From assembly GCA_022763485.1 (NCBI GenBank), contig JALEGX010000145.1, forward strand, positions 29,186-93,185: a stretch of DNA of 64,000 nucleotides, written 5' to 3'. Shown piece after piece: positions 36,221 through 45,466 of the stretch. Both the position numbers and the translations under genes were made by a program. Each line of letters begins with the position of its first letter. Within the stretch, counting starts at the first letter, position 1. The notes below the pieces were generated by a model. That model was not told where the DNA came from, did not search any database, and worked only from the letters and a program-made list of their open reading frames with translations. Source of the stretch: Paracoccaceae bacterium. Lineage in GTDB: Bacteria; Pseudomonadota; Alphaproteobacteria; Rhodobacterales; Rhodobacteraceae.

Positions 36221-37461
36221 GCGAACACAAACCCACCTTGGCCGTGGTGGTCAAAGGCTGGCCGCGTCTGTCCGAAACCTTCATCGCACAGGAACTGGTG
36301 GCGCTGGAGGCCGCCGGGTTCGATTTCGAAATCTGGTCGCTCCGCCACCCGACCGACGTCAAACGCCACCCGCTGCATGACCGGTTGCAGGCCGCCGTGC
36401 GATATCTGCCGGAATACCTGTATCAGGAGCCGGAGCGGATCTGGGCCGCACGGGAAGCCGTGAAACAGTTGCCCGGCTATGCCGAAGCCTATCGGATCTG
36501 GCGACAGGATTTGCGCCGCGACCCGACAACCAACCGCATCCGTCGCTTCGGTCAGGCCTGTGTACTGGCTCATGAATTGCCCGCCGAAACGCAGGGGCTT
36601 TATGCGCATTTCCTGCACACGCCGGCCTCTGTCACCCGCTACGCCGCGATCATGCGCGGCCTGCCCTGGGGCTTTTCGGCTCATGCCAAGGACATCTGGA
36701 CCTCCCCTGATTGGGACATCCGGGAAAAACTGGACCCGGCCCAGAACGGCGCCCATTTCGGCGCAACCTGCACCGGTTTTGGCGCCCGCCACCTGCAAGA
36801 GATGTCCACCGATCCATCCCGGATCGACCTGATCTATCATGGTCTGGACCTCACGCGCTTTCCTGAAGCCCCGGATCGCGTCTGGCGCAAGGCCGGGGAT
36901 CCCCTGACGTTGCTGTCAGTCGGCAGGCTGGTGGAAAAGAAGGGCTTTGATCGCCTGATCGATGCGCTGGCGCTTTTGCCCGCAACGCTGGACTGGCATT
37001 GGGTTCATATCGGCGGTGGCGGCCTGAAGGACCTGATGCAGGGCATGGCCGAAGATGCCGGCATCGCGGATCGCATCACCTGGCGCGGCGCCTGTGACCA
37101 GCCCGAGGTGATCAGCGCCATGCGCGACAGCGACCTGTTTGTCCTGCCCAGCCGCGTTGCTGCGGACGGGGACCGGGACGGTCTGCCCAACGTCCTGATG
37201 GAGGCGGCGTCACAGCGCCTGCCGATCCTGTCCACCCCGGTGTCCGCAATTCCCGAGTTCATCAACAGCGGCGAACACGGGATCCTGTCCAACGATGATC
37301 CCGCCGATCTGTCCGCTGCGATCCGGCAGATCGCCGATCACCCAGAAGACGCGGCCCGCATGGCCGAAGCGGCCCTCAACCGACTGCGTCAGGATTTCGG
37401 CATGGACCCCGGCATCCAGCGCCTGTCCGAGCGGCTGTCCAACATGCTGTCGGGGTCATGA
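36217..37461 (+). CDS. Glycosyltransferase family 4 protein (first copy)
   Basis: A 414-residue GT-B enzyme. The N-terminal part (VVVKGWPRLSETFIAQELVALEAAG) and the C-terminal Glycos_transf_1 domain (LLSVGRLVEKKGFDRLIDALALL; DLFVLPSRVAADGDRDGLPNVLMEA) match retaining GT4 enzymes, including the E-x7-E-type motif region near GLPNVLMEAASQ. ATG 36217 is coupled to the preceding stop by an ATGA overlap; the open frame extends upstream only as a shadow of that gene. Sugar specificity unknown. Confidence 0.9.
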   Translation: MSEHKPTLAVVVKGWPRLSETFIAQELVALEAAGFDFEIWSLRHPTDVKRHPLHDRLQAAVRYLPEYLYQEPERIWAAREAVKQLPGYAEAYRIWRQDLRRDPTTNRIRRFGQACVLAHELPAETQGLYAHFLHTPASVTRYAAIMRGLPWGFSAHAKDIWTSPDWDIREKLDPAQNGAHFGATCTGFGARHLQEMSTDPSRIDLIYHGLDLTRFPEAPDRVWRKAGDPLTLLSVGRLVEKKGFDRLIDALALLPATLDWHWVHIGGGGLKDLMQGMAEDAGIADRITWRGACDQPEVISAMRDSDLFVLPSRVAADGDRDGLPNVLMEAASQRLPILSTPVSAIPEFINSGEHGILSNDDPADLSAAIRQIADHPEDAARMAEAALNRLRQDFGMDPGIQRLSERLSNMLSGS

Positions 37462-38531
37462 CCCGGATCGCGTTCTACGCACCGTTGAAAGCCCCAACGC
37501 ATCCCACCCCGTCGGGGGATCGGGAAATCGCCCGCAACCTGATGCGTCTGCTGCGGGATGCCGGCTATGACGTTGTGCTGGCCAGTACCCTGCGCAGCTT
37601 TGACAAATCCGGGGACACTGCCCAGCAGGATGCGGCGTTTGCTCAGGCCGAAGCAGAGATGCCCGACCTTCAGCAGGAAATGGCAGAGGTCGATCTCTGG
37701 CTCACCTATCACAACTACTACAAGGCGCCTGACCTGCTGGGCCCGCGTCTTTCTGCTGCGCTTGGAATTCCTTATCTTCAGATCGAATCCACCCGTGCGA
37801 TGAAACGTCTGGACGGACCATGGGACAGGTATGCCCGTGCCGCCCACGCGGCGGCAGATCAGGCCAACGCCATCTTCTATTTCACCGAATATGATCGCTA
37901 CGCGCTGGAACGGGACCGCAAAGGGCACCAGGAGCTGGTGCACCTGCCCCCGTTTCTGCCCCTGCTGGCCCTGCCTGCGGCCTCGGATCTGCGAGGTCCG
38001 ATGCTGTGCGTCGGCATGATGCGGGAGGGGGCCAAGCTGGCCTCTTACCGTCTTGTCGCCGAAGCCTTGCAGCAGGTGCAGCAGGACTGGCAGCTGAACA
38101 TCGTCGGCGACGGGCCCGCGCGCTCGGACGTTGAGGCCCTGTTCGGCACCTTCGGCCCGCGCGTCCGCTTTATGGGGCAACTGGATCGGGGCGCTTTGCA
38201 AGAGGTCTATGCCCATGCCCGCCTGATGATCTGGCCCGGCGTGGATGAAGCCTTCGGCATGGTCTACCTTGAGGCACAGGCAGCCGGTGTTCCCGTCGTG
38301 GCGCAGGACCGCCCCGGTCCGCGGGCCGTGCTTGCGCCCGGGGCCTATCCTGACCCGGAAGCCGGGCCCACCGCGCTGGCCCAACAGATCGACGCGCTGC
38401 TGGCAGCGCCAGACACGCTGCAACAACGCGCAGAAGATGTCCGGGCCCATGTCGCAACCCATCATTTGGAAACCTCTGCGGCGGCGATTTTGAAGCGAAC
38501 CATCCAATCCGTGCTGGAGATGTCCCGATGA
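37458..38531 (+). CDS. Glycosyltransferase family 4 protein (second copy)
   Basis: A 357-residue GT-B enzyme. The N-terminus FYAPLKAPTHPTPSGDREIAR is typical of a GT4 acceptor domain. The C-terminal domain has LCVGMMREGAKLASY, LNIVGDGPARSDVEAL and DEAFGMVYLEAQAAGVPVVA, the last holding the E-x7-E-like nucleotide-sugar motif. Coupled to both neighbours by 4 bp overlaps. Specificity unknown. Confidence 0.9.
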   Translation: MTRIAFYAPLKAPTHPTPSGDREIARNLMRLLRDAGYDVVLASTLRSFDKSGDTAQQDAAFAQAEAEMPDLQQEMAEVDLWLTYHNYYKAPDLLGPRLSAALGIPYLQIESTRAMKRLDGPWDRYARAAHAAADQANAIFYFTEYDRYALERDRKGHQELVHLPPFLPLLALPAASDLRGPMLCVGMMREGAKLASYRLVAEALQQVQQDWQLNIVGDGPARSDVEALFGTFGPRVRFMGQLDRGALQEVYAHARLMIWPGVDEAFGMVYLEAQAAGVPVVAQDRPGPRAVLAPGAYPDPEAGPTALAQQIDALLAAPDTLQQRAEDVRAHVATHHLETSAAAILKRTIQSVLEMSR

Positions 38532-39118
38532 CCACGCTTGCCCTGCTCAGACATGGCCATACCGCATGGAACCGTGCGGGACAGATTCAGGGACGCAGCG
38601 ATATTCCCCTGGATGACGAAGCCCGGGCGCAGCTGGCCACGCTGACCCTGCCCGCCCCTTGGTCCGAGGCCCGGCTGGTGTCCAGCCCGCTTCGACGCGC
38701 CGCTGAAACCGCCGAACTGGTGGCCCACAGAAAGCCCGAGCTCTCGTCCAGCCTGCTGGAAATGAACTGGGGTGATTGGGAAGGCAAACGGGGGGCCGAC
38801 CTGATAGACACCCCCGACAGTGGCTATCGTCATATCGAGGACTGGGGCTGGAGCTACTGCCCCCCGAACGGAGAAAGCCCCTTGCAGGTCTGGCAGCGTC
38901 TGGAACCCTGGGTGGCGTCCCTGTCACAGGACACGATTGCCGTCTGCCATATCGGGGTCATGCGGGTGCTGCTGGCAAAAGCGCATGGTTGGGATTTTTC
39001 CGGCACGGCCCCGTTCCGCATCAAGCGAAACCGCTTATATCTGATCGAAATCGACGAAGCGGGTCTGAAAGCAGATCCGGACCCAATTCGGCTCAAACTT
39101 CTGGAAGCCCCCAAGTGA
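38528..39118 (+). CDS. Histidine phosphatase family protein
   Basis: A 196-residue phosphatase of the phosphoglycerate-mutase-like superfamily. The catalytic motif LLRHGHTAWN carries the phosphorylated histidine, and the second active-site histidine is in VCHIGVMRVLL. Positioned among glycosyltransferases, it most likely dephosphorylates a phosphorylated glycoside or sugar intermediate, much as GpgP does for glucosyl-3-phosphoglycerate (inference). Overlaps both neighbours by 4 bp. Confidence 0.92.
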   Translation: MTTLALLRHGHTAWNRAGQIQGRSDIPLDDEARAQLATLTLPAPWSEARLVSSPLRRAAETAELVAHRKPELSSSLLEMNWGDWEGKRGADLIDTPDSGYRHIEDWGWSYCPPNGESPLQVWQRLEPWVASLSQDTIAVCHIGVMRVLLAKAHGWDFSGTAPFRIKRNRLYLIEIDEAGLKADPDPIRLKLLEAPK

Positions 39119-40248
39119 AGATACTCATCGTTGTCACCCATCTCCTTGGAACCGGGCATCTGGCCCGAGCCGTGACCCTGGCGCGTAGCTTTCAGTACGC
39201 TGGGCACAAGGTGCGTGTTGCCTCCGGCGGGCAACCCGCGCCCCAGATCCCGGTTCACGATGTCGACCTGCTGCAACTGCCGCCGGTGAAATCGGACGGC
39301 ACCAACTTCACGCGGCTTCTGCAGCCTGATGGCCGTGTCGCGGATGAAACCTACTTGCAGCAACGCCAGACCGTATTGCTGCAGGACCTTGGCGCTTTTG
39401 AACCCGATATCCTGGTCACTGAGCTCTTCCCGTTCGGCCGCCGCATTCTCACTGCCGAATTTCAGGCCCTGCTGGAAGCGGCCCGGCAATCCGCGCGGCC
39501 CCCGCTGATCCTGAGTTCGGTTCGTGACATCCTTGCTCCGCCGTCCAAGCCGTCAAAGGCGGAAAAAGCCGCGGCTCTGATCGACCGGCTGTATGACGGC
39601 GTGCTGGTCCATTCCGATCCCGCCATCACCACACTGGATGTCAGCTGGCCCGTATCCGGCGCGCTTTCGGGCAAGCTGCACTATACCGGATACATCGCGC
39701 CGCCCAATCCGACCCCGCACCCCGAACAGGCCGGAGCTGGTGAAACCCTGGTTACGGCAGGGGGCGGTAACGTTGGGGACCACCTGTTTGCCACAGCCGT
39801 GGAGGCGGCGAAGATCGACACACAGCAGACATGGCGGCTGCTGATCGGTGGCAATGCAGCCCCCCGCATTGCGGATCTGGGCGCTCTGGGCGGGCCCGCC
39901 GTTCTGGAACCTGCTCGCCCCGACCTGCGCCAAATGCTGATGGGGGCCAAGGCGTCGGTCAGCATGTGTGGCTACAACACCGCGATGGACCTGCTGCAAA
40001 CCGGATGCCCTTCGGTGCTGATCCCCTTCGACGCCGGTGATGAGGTGGAACAGACCCTGCGCGGACAGAGCCTGGGCCAGATGCCCGGCTTCGAGGTGGT
40101 GAAAAGCTCGGAGCTGTCACCGCAAACACTGCTTGCGGCGTTGCAACGGGTTACGTCAGCCCCCCGTCGCGAAGCCGGGTCTCTGGAACTTGATGGGGCC
40201 CGCCGAAGCGTCGAGATTGCCATCCAACTGGCGGAGCAGCGCGCATGA
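39115..40248 (+). CDS. Glycosyltransferase, GT-B fold, MurG/GT28-like (second copy)
   Basis: A 377-residue protein starting at GTG 39115 in a GTGA overlap with the preceding stop; the open frame upstream is only a shadow of the phosphatase gene. N-terminal loop TGHLARAVTLARSFQYAGHKV and C-terminal SVSMCGYNTAMDLLQTGCPSVLIPF match the first gene of the operon, so the operon holds two paralogous GT28-like enzymes. Function inferred to be glycosyl transfer in the same pathway. Confidence 0.85.
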   Translation: MKILIVVTHLLGTGHLARAVTLARSFQYAGHKVRVASGGQPAPQIPVHDVDLLQLPPVKSDGTNFTRLLQPDGRVADETYLQQRQTVLLQDLGAFEPDILVTELFPFGRRILTAEFQALLEAARQSARPPLILSSVRDILAPPSKPSKAEKAAALIDRLYDGVLVHSDPAITTLDVSWPVSGALSGKLHYTGYIAPPNPTPHPEQAGAGETLVTAGGGNVGDHLFATAVEAAKIDTQQTWRLLIGGNAAPRIADLGALGGPAVLEPARPDLRQMLMGAKASVSMCGYNTAMDLLQTGCPSVLIPFDAGDEVEQTLRGQSLGQMPGFEVVKSSELSPQTLLAALQRVTSAPRREAGSLELDGARRSVEIAIQLAEQRA

Positions 40249-41012
40249 CGGTGAATTGGACCCCATTGCAGGATGAGCTGGATCTCTGGCAAGAGCAGGA
40301 CCTTTCGCTGCCCCTTTGGTGGCGCGATGACGATGCGCAGCGCCCCACCGGCCAGCTGATGGAACTTGTGGCCCTGTCAGATGCCGTTGGCCTGCCGGTT
40401 CACCTGGCCGTCATCCCCGACGGCGCCGTGCCCGAGCTGGCACGGCTGATTGACCAGACGCCCAGCCTGATCCCCGTTGTCCACGGATGGGCCCATAAGA
40501 GCCATGCACCTGCCGGTCAGAAAAAGGCCGAATTCGGCGCACACCGCCCGATGCCCCAGATTGTGGCGGACGCCTCCAACGGCTTGCACCGTCTGCAGGA
40601 CCTGTTCGGCGAAGCGCTGGTTCCCCTGTTCGTCCCCCCGTGGAACCGCATAGACCCTGAGGTCGTCGCCGCGCTGCCCGCGCTCGGATACCGCGCGATA
40701 TCCACCTATCTGCCGCGCAAGACGGCGCTGGCCGCGCCCCAGCTGTTGCAGATCAACACCCATCTGGATCCGATCAACTGGCGTGGGGACCGGTCCCTGG
40801 TGCCGCCTGATGCCTTGGTCGAACAGGTCACGCAGCACCTGCGGGACAGACGGATGGGGGATGCCGACAATACCGAACCCTACGGCGTGCTGACCCACCA
40901 CCTTGTGCATGATCGCGCAATCTGGGATTTCACCTGCAGCCTTCTGAAACGCCTTCTGGCCGGCCCCGGCCGCATCTGGACGGCCCATGACATCAAGGAC
41001 ACCAAGAGATGA
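40245..41012 (+). CDS. Polysaccharide deacetylase family protein
   Basis: A 255-residue protein with the features of a NodB/CE4-like barrel: metal-binding pair in WWRDDDA (near residue 28), HGWAHKSHAP with the H-x-x-x-H-type pair, and VPPWNRID near residue 125. No signal peptide is seen, so it probably acts in the cytoplasm on a nucleotide-linked or lipid-linked sugar, or on a small glycoside, rather than on secreted polymer (inference). Overlaps both neighbours by 4 bp. Confidence 0.85.
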   Translation: MTVNWTPLQDELDLWQEQDLSLPLWWRDDDAQRPTGQLMELVALSDAVGLPVHLAVIPDGAVPELARLIDQTPSLIPVVHGWAHKSHAPAGQKKAEFGAHRPMPQIVADASNGLHRLQDLFGEALVPLFVPPWNRIDPEVVAALPALGYRAISTYLPRKTALAAPQLLQINTHLDPINWRGDRSLVPPDALVEQVTQHLRDRRMGDADNTEPYGVLTHHLVHDRAIWDFTCSLLKRLLAGPGRIWTAHDIKDTKR

Positions 41013-41485
41013 GCAGACTGGACAGCATGCTGCGTCGCCTGACCGCACAGCGCGACGGGCTGAACTGGGCCGCCTCCGAGGTCGCCGGGCTGACCGGCGA
41101 CGCGCTGGATATGGGGTTGGGGAATGGCAGAACCTATGACCACCTGCGCGAGATCCTGCCCCAGCGCCGGATCTGGGTGATCGACCGGGTGCTGCAATGC
41201 CACCCCTCCTGTGTCCCGCCGGAACAGGATTTCCTGCAGGGCGAGGCCGAGCCCATGCTGCAGAAACTGGCCGAAGATGGCCCGCAGATCGTGCTGGCGC
41301 ATTATGATTTCGGATTTGGGGTAAAGGAAAAGGATGTCGCCGAAGCCGCGCGCCTGTCCCCGGTGATTGCGTCCGTCATGGCACCCGGCGGCCTGATCGT
41401 CTCAGGCCAGCCGCTTGTCGGCTTCGAAGAGCTGGCCGGCCCCAAAGGGATCCCCGAAGGCCGTTACCTGTTCTACAGGGCCTGA
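41009..41485 (+). CDS. Small class I SAM-dependent methyltransferase-like protein (paralog of 24315-24803)
   Basis: A 158-residue protein with the SAM-binding motif LDMGLGNGRTYDHL, acidic strand WVIDRV, and APGGLIVSGQPL. It is the last gene of the seven-gene operon and probably methylates the glycan product or a pathway intermediate (inference). It is a clear paralog of the stand-alone copy 16 kb upstream. A long hairpin follows the stop codon. Confidence 0.8.
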   Translation: MSRLDSMLRRLTAQRDGLNWAASEVAGLTGDALDMGLGNGRTYDHLREILPQRRIWVIDRVLQCHPSCVPPEQDFLQGEAEPMLQKLAEDGPQIVLAHYDFGFGVKEKDVAEAARLSPVIASVMAPGGLIVSGQPLVGFEELAGPKGIPEGRYLFYRA

Positions 41486-41495
41486 TACCCAAAGT

Positions 41496-41561
41496 GGCCG
41501 CGCCGGATCATGGGGCGGGGCCGCTTGCTCCAAGGTCCAAACAGCCCCATCCGGCGCGGCC
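41496..41561. terminator. Long GC-rich inverted repeat between convergent glycan operon and phnM
   Basis: Left arm GGCCGCGCCGGAT-CAT-GGGGC (41496-41516) pairs with GCCCCATCCGGCGCGGCC (41544-41561), leaving a three-base bulge and a loop of about 27 bases. It sits between the last plus-strand gene and the end of phnM, so it probably terminates transcription in one or both directions. No strong T-run follows, which lowers confidence. Confidence 0.5.
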
Positions 41562-41578
41562 GGCCATGGTCTGGCGCG

Positions 41579-42721
41579 TCACGCGACGCGCTGACCACGT
41601 GACCAGACGGCCGACAGCGCAGGCACATCTGCCCGCATCCTGAACCGCAGCAGATCCGCACGTCGACCGATTTCGATCTCTCCCCGATCATCCAGCCCAA
41701 CGGCCTTGGCCGGGGCATGGGTCACGGTCCCCAGGCCACGCGCCACATCGCCCCAGAGCTGACCAAGCTGGACTGCCGCCAGCAACAGCGCGGACGGCAC
41801 ATAGTCCGACGACAGGATGTCCAGCAGATCCAGCTCGGCCAGCTCCTGTGCCGCGACATTGCCGGAATGGGATCCGCCCCGGATCACATTGGGTGCCCCC
41901 ATCATGACCTTGATATGATGGTCATGGCAGGCGCGCGCGGCCTCGACCGTGGTGGGGAATTCGGCAAGACGGATGCCGTGCCCTGCGGACACTTCGACCT
42001 GTTCGGTGGTGGTGTCGTCATGGCTGGCCAGGACCGATCCCAGGCGATGCGCCGCCCGGACCGTTTCGATCTCATGCTGGTCGCCATAACGGTCCCGCAA
42101 TCCCTTCAGCTGGGCGACGTGCTGCATGAACGTGTCATCGTCCATGCTGTGCTTGCCCTTCATATAGGTTTCCAGCTTGCTCAGATCGCGGAACTGCCGT
42201 TGGCCGGGGGTGTGGTCCATCAGGGACACCAGGCCGACCCGGTCGGACGGTTCGAACTCTGCCAGCTCGTCAACCAGCGTTTCCGAGCAGACCTCGGCCC
42301 GCAGGTGCAGAAAATGGCTGATCTTCAGCGCGTCCTGCTCGCGCAGTTCCCATAGCTCTCGCGACAGGTTGCGCGCATATTTCAGGTAGCGCCCGGCCCC
42401 ATTGGGGATCGACCCGATGCGCATCGCGTCGAACACGGTGGTGATCCCAGTGCTGGCCAATTCCGCGTCATGCGCCAGAATCGCAGCTGCGTGGGGCCAG
42501 TCGACCTTCGGGCGCGGCTGGATGTGGCGCTCCAGGTTGTCGGTATGCAGCTCCACCAGCCCCGGACAGACAAAATCGCCGTCACAGTCGATGGCCCCCG
42601 TGGGAACGGTTGTGCCTTCGGCGATATCCACGATTTCACCGTTTTCGACCTTCACACCCCCGGTGCGGGTTTCCCCCGGCAAAACGAGAGTGGCATTGGC
42701 AAGGATCAATTCTTCTGTCAT
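41579..42721 (-). CDS. phnM: Alpha-D-ribose 1-methylphosphonate 5-triphosphate diphosphatase PhnM
   Basis: A 380-residue amidohydrolase-fold enzyme that removes pyrophosphate from the 5-triphosphate before C-P cleavage. Diagnostic segments are VELHTDNLERHIQPRP (metal-binding region), FDAMRIGS, DHTPGQRQFRD, SHDDTTTEQV and MGAPNVIRGGSHSGNVAA. Length matches characterised PhnM (about 378). It is separated from the rest of the minus-strand phn operon by the oppositely oriented DUF1045 gene, so it needs either readthrough from phnN or its own promoter in the 52 bp gap upstream. Confidence 0.96.
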   Translation of the reverse strand: MTEELILANATLVLPGETRTGGVKVENGEIVDIAEGTTVPTGAIDCDGDFVCPGLVELHTDNLERHIQPRPKVDWPHAAAILAHDAELASTGITTVFDAMRIGSIPNGAGRYLKYARNLSRELWELREQDALKISHFLHLRAEVCSETLVDELAEFEPSDRVGLVSLMDHTPGQRQFRDLSKLETYMKGKHSMDDDTFMQHVAQLKGLRDRYGDQHEIETVRAAHRLGSVLASHDDTTTEQVEVSAGHGIRLAEFPTTVEAARACHDHHIKVMMGAPNVIRGGSHSGNVAAQELAELDLLDILSSDYVPSALLLAAVQLGQLWGDVARGLGTVTHAPAKAVGLDDRGEIEIGRRADLLRFRMRADVPALSAVWSRGQRVA

Positions 42722-42773
42722 CTGATCTTCACGTTTCTTGAGCTATGGAACGGGCCACATCTAGGAGGCCAAT

Positions 42774-43457
42774 GTGACATTCACGCGATATGCGATCTAT
42801 TACGCCCCGCCGGCCGAGGCCGAGTGGAGCAGGTTCGGAACCCGCTGGCTGGGTTGGGATCTGGAAACGGGAACCGATGCCCCGCACCCTGACCTGTCGG
42901 ATCTGGACATTGCCGCCATCACTGCCGTGCCGCGAAAGTACGGCCTGCACGCGACGATGAAGCCCCCAATGCGTCTGGCCCCCGGAACAACCCTGGAGGG
43001 GTTGCAGGCGGCCTGCGAACGCCTGGCGGCGGCGCAGCGACCGGTCACCCTGGACGGGCTGGAGATTGCGCGACTGGGTCGGTTTCTGGCGCTGCGTCCC
43101 GTTGGCGACACCGCCGCGCTGGATGGTCTGGCGGCCGCCTGCGTCACCCAGCTGGACAGCTTCCGTGCCGCCGCCCCCGAACACGAGCTTGAGCGCCGCC
43201 GCGCGGGTGGTCTGACCTACGCGCAAGAGGCCAACCTGATGCAATGGGGCTACCCCTATGTGCTGGACCAGTTCCGCTTTCACATCACCCTGACCGGCAA
43301 GCTGCCCAAGCCCGAGCTGCCGGGGGTGGAGGCGGCCCTGGCCACCAGCCTGGTGCCCCTGCTGCCCACGCCCTTCACCATCGCGGATCTTGCGCTGGTC
43401 GGCGAGGACGAGGACGGACGCTTCCACCTGATCCATCGCTACGCTCTCACCGGCTGA
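42774..43457 (+). CDS. DUF1045 phosphonate-metabolism protein (2H phosphoesterase-like)
   Basis: A 227-residue protein of the DUF1045 family, which co-occurs with C-P lyase genes. The start is GTG 42774 with AGGAGG (42763-42768) five bases upstream; the ATG two bases earlier runs straight into a stop. Paired motifs HATMKPPMRL and FHITLTGKL resemble the two HxT/S motifs of 2H phosphoesterases. A role in handling the cyclic phosphate product made by C-P lyase is therefore attractive, because no phnP is present (inference). Its 3' end overlaps phnN by 19 bp, convergently. Confidence 0.85.
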   Translation: MTFTRYAIYYAPPAEAEWSRFGTRWLGWDLETGTDAPHPDLSDLDIAAITAVPRKYGLHATMKPPMRLAPGTTLEGLQAACERLAAAQRPVTLDGLEIARLGRFLALRPVGDTAALDGLAAACVTQLDSFRAAAPEHELERRRAGGLTYAQEANLMQWGYPYVLDQFRFHITLTGKLPKPELPGVEAALATSLVPLLPTPFTIADLALVGEDEDGRFHLIHRYALTG

Positions 43458-43996
43458 AGCAGGTCCAGCACCGTATCCACCGTGTCCGACAGGACGCCGC
43501 TGTTGTCGATCTGGTAAACATGGGTCAACCCATCCGGCAGCGGGTTGCCTGCCCGCGCCAGCCTGCGGGCCTGTTCTGCATCGGTTTCCCGGCCCCGCTG
43601 CGCCAAGCGATTGGCCAGCACCTGCGGATCTGCGGTCACTGACAGCACGACGAATCCGTCAAAGCAATCCTGCGCCTGCAACAGCACGGCGCGGGAGAGG
43701 TTCACCAATACCCCGGTCGTGCCTTCGCGCAGCTCTTCGATCTCGGCCGGGATGCCATAGGACAGCCCGTGCGCCTGCCAGTGCAGCGCAAAGGCGCCCC
43801 CATCCACCAGTTCGGCAAACCGCTGATCACTGACGGCGCTATAGTCCTCGCCCCCCGCATCGGCGCTGCGGGTGATGACACGCCGCATGGCCACCAGCGA
43901 AGGGTCGGCCTCGATCAGCGCAGCCATCAAGGTGTCCTTGCCCACGCCGGAGGGGCCGACGACCCCGATGACCGGCCCTTTCACCACGCCGCTCAT
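43439..43996 (-). CDS. phnN: Ribose 1,5-bisphosphate phosphokinase PhnN
   Basis: A 185-residue guanylate-kinase-like enzyme that converts ribose 1,5-bisphosphate to PRPP with ATP. The P-loop [10 protein letters not shown] lies near the N-terminus, followed by [18 protein letters not shown] and [15 protein letters not shown]. Length equals E. coli PhnN (185). Its start overlaps the phnL stop by 4 bp. Confidence 0.95.
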   Translation of the reverse strand: MSGVVKGPVIGVVGPSGVGKDTLMAALIEADPSLVAMRRVITRSADAGGEDYSAVSDQRFAELVDGGAFALHWQAHGLSYGIPAEIEELREGTTGVLVNLSRAVLLQAQDCFDGFVVLSVTADPQVLANRLAQRGRETDAEQARRLARAGNPLPDGLTHVYQIDNSGVLSDTVDTVLDLLQPVRA

Positions 43997-44676
43997 GCCG
44001 CAGCCTTGGGGGAGAAATCAGAGACATCGACGAAACGGTCACAGACCGCCGCGCGCGCGGCTTCGTCGTGGAAGATGCCTATGATCGCCGCCCCGCGGTC
44101 CTTGGCCCCACTGATCAGTTCCAACACCGTTTCCCGGTTGCGGGCGTCCAGGCTGGCGGTCGGCTCATCCAGCAACAGCGCCGGATACTCATGGGCAAAG
44201 CCGCGTGCGATGTTGACGCGCTGCTGTTCCCCGCCGGAAAAGGTTGTCGGGCTGAGACCCCACAGCCGCTGAGGGATATTCAGCTTGCTCAGCAAAGTGG
44301 CCGCCTTGTCGCGGGCTTCCTCCAGCGGAGTTCCGACCACCAGAAGCGGATCGGCCACAACATCCAGCGTGGGCACACGGGGCACCACGCGCAGAAACTG
44401 GCTGACATAGCCCAGCGTATCGCGTCGCAGCGCCAGGATCTCGCGCGGTTGCGCGCGGGCAACATCCACCCCGTTGATCAGGATCTGCCCGGAGGCCGCC
44501 AGGTAGTTGCCGTAGATCAAGCGCATCAGTGTCGATTTCCCTGCCCCCGACGCGCCGATCAGCCCGACGCATTCGCCGGGATCGACCTGCAAGGAGGCGC
44601 CTGTCATGACCGGGATCACCGCGCTGCCCTGGTTGTGCAGGGTGAAGCTCTTGCTCACATTGTCCAGTTTGATCAT
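43993..44676 (-). CDS. phnL: C-P lyase system ATP-binding protein PhnL
   Basis: A 227-residue ABC-type ATPase with Walker [10 protein letters not shown], signature [16 protein letters not shown] and Walker [13 protein letters not shown]. Its length and place after phnK fit PhnL, which associates with the C-P lyase core rather than a membrane transporter. The start is ATG 44676 ([11 protein letters not shown]), preceded by GAGGGTGG; the longer frame adds an unrelated N-terminus. Confidence 0.94.
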   Translation of the reverse strand: MIKLDNVSKSFTLHNQGSAVIPVMTGASLQVDPGECVGLIGASGAGKSTLMRLIYGNYLAASGQILINGVDVARAQPREILALRRDTLGYVSQFLRVVPRVPTLDVVADPLLVVGTPLEEARDKAATLLSKLNIPQRLWGLSPTTFSGGEQQRVNIARGFAHEYPALLLDEPTASLDARNRETVLELISGAKDRGAAIIGIFHDEAARAAVCDRFVDVSDFSPKAAA

Positions 44677-44686
44677 TGTTCCACCC

Positions 44687-45466
44687 TCACACTTGCAGCA
44701 CGCTGGAAACCAGCAATTGGGTATAGGCATGTTGCGGATCGTCCAGCACCTGATCGGTCAGGCCGGTTTCCACCACATGCCCGTCCTTCATCACCATCAG
44801 CCGGTCGGCCAGCAACCGGACCACCGCCAGGTCGTGGGTAACGATGATGGCACTCAGCCCCATTTCGCGTACCAGCCCGCGCAGCAGGTCCAGGAGGCGG
44901 GCCTGAACCGATACGTCCAGCCCACCGGTGGGTTCATCCATGAAGACCAGTCGCGGACCGGTCACCAGGTTGCGGGCGATCTGCAAACGTTGCTGCATAC
45001 CGCCGGAAAAAGCCGACGGCCGGTCATCCACACGGTTTTCGGCGATTTCGACCCGGCCCAGCCAGTCGATCGCGCGCTCGCGGATGTTGCCATAGTGACG
45101 ATCGCCCACCGCCATCAGCCGTTCCCCGATGTTGCCACCGGCGCTGACCGACATGCGCAGACCATCGCGCGCATGCTGATGCACAAAGGCCCAATCGGTG
45201 CGGCCCAGCATCCGGCGCTCAGGCTCGGACATTTGCAGCGTATCCATCGGGCCGTCCGCGCGGGTGTCAAAGATCACCTGCCCCCGGTCGGCCTCAAGAT
45301 GTCCGGCCAGACAATTCAGCAGCGTCGACTTGCCCGAGCCGCTTTCGCCCACGATACCCATGACCTCGCCGGGAAAAAGGTCAAAGCTCACATCGGTGCA
45401 GCCGATCCGGGCACCATAGGTTTTCTTGATGTTTCTTACACTCAGAAGCGGTGTCATGTCGCTCAC
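44687..45466 (-). CDS. phnK: C-P lyase system ATP-binding protein PhnK
   Basis: A 259-residue ABC-type ATPase: Walker [12 protein letters not shown], the PhnK-typical [15 protein letters not shown], signature [15 protein letters not shown], Walker [16 protein letters not shown]. PhnK docks on the PhnGHIJ core. Its start overlaps the stop of the VOC gene by 4 bp and it ends 10 bp before phnL. Confidence 0.95.
   Translation of the reverse strand: MSDMTPLLSVRNIKKTYGARIGCTDVSFDLFPGEVMGIVGESGSGKSTLLNCLAGHLEADRGQVIFDTRADGPMDTLQMSEPERRMLGRTDWAFVHQHARDGLRMSVSAGGNIGERLMAVGDRHYGNIRERAIDWLGRVEIAENRVDDRPSAFSGGMQQRLQIARNLVTGPRLVFMDEPTGGLDVSVQARLLDLLRGLVREMGLSAIIVTHDLAVVRLLADRLMVMKDGHVVETGLTDQVLDDPQHAYTQLLVSSVLQV

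Noticed and set aside
41496..41561. Insertion-sequence inverted repeats
   Set aside because: The arms are only about 27 bases apart with no coding sequence between and no target duplication; a hairpin between convergent genes is the simpler reading.
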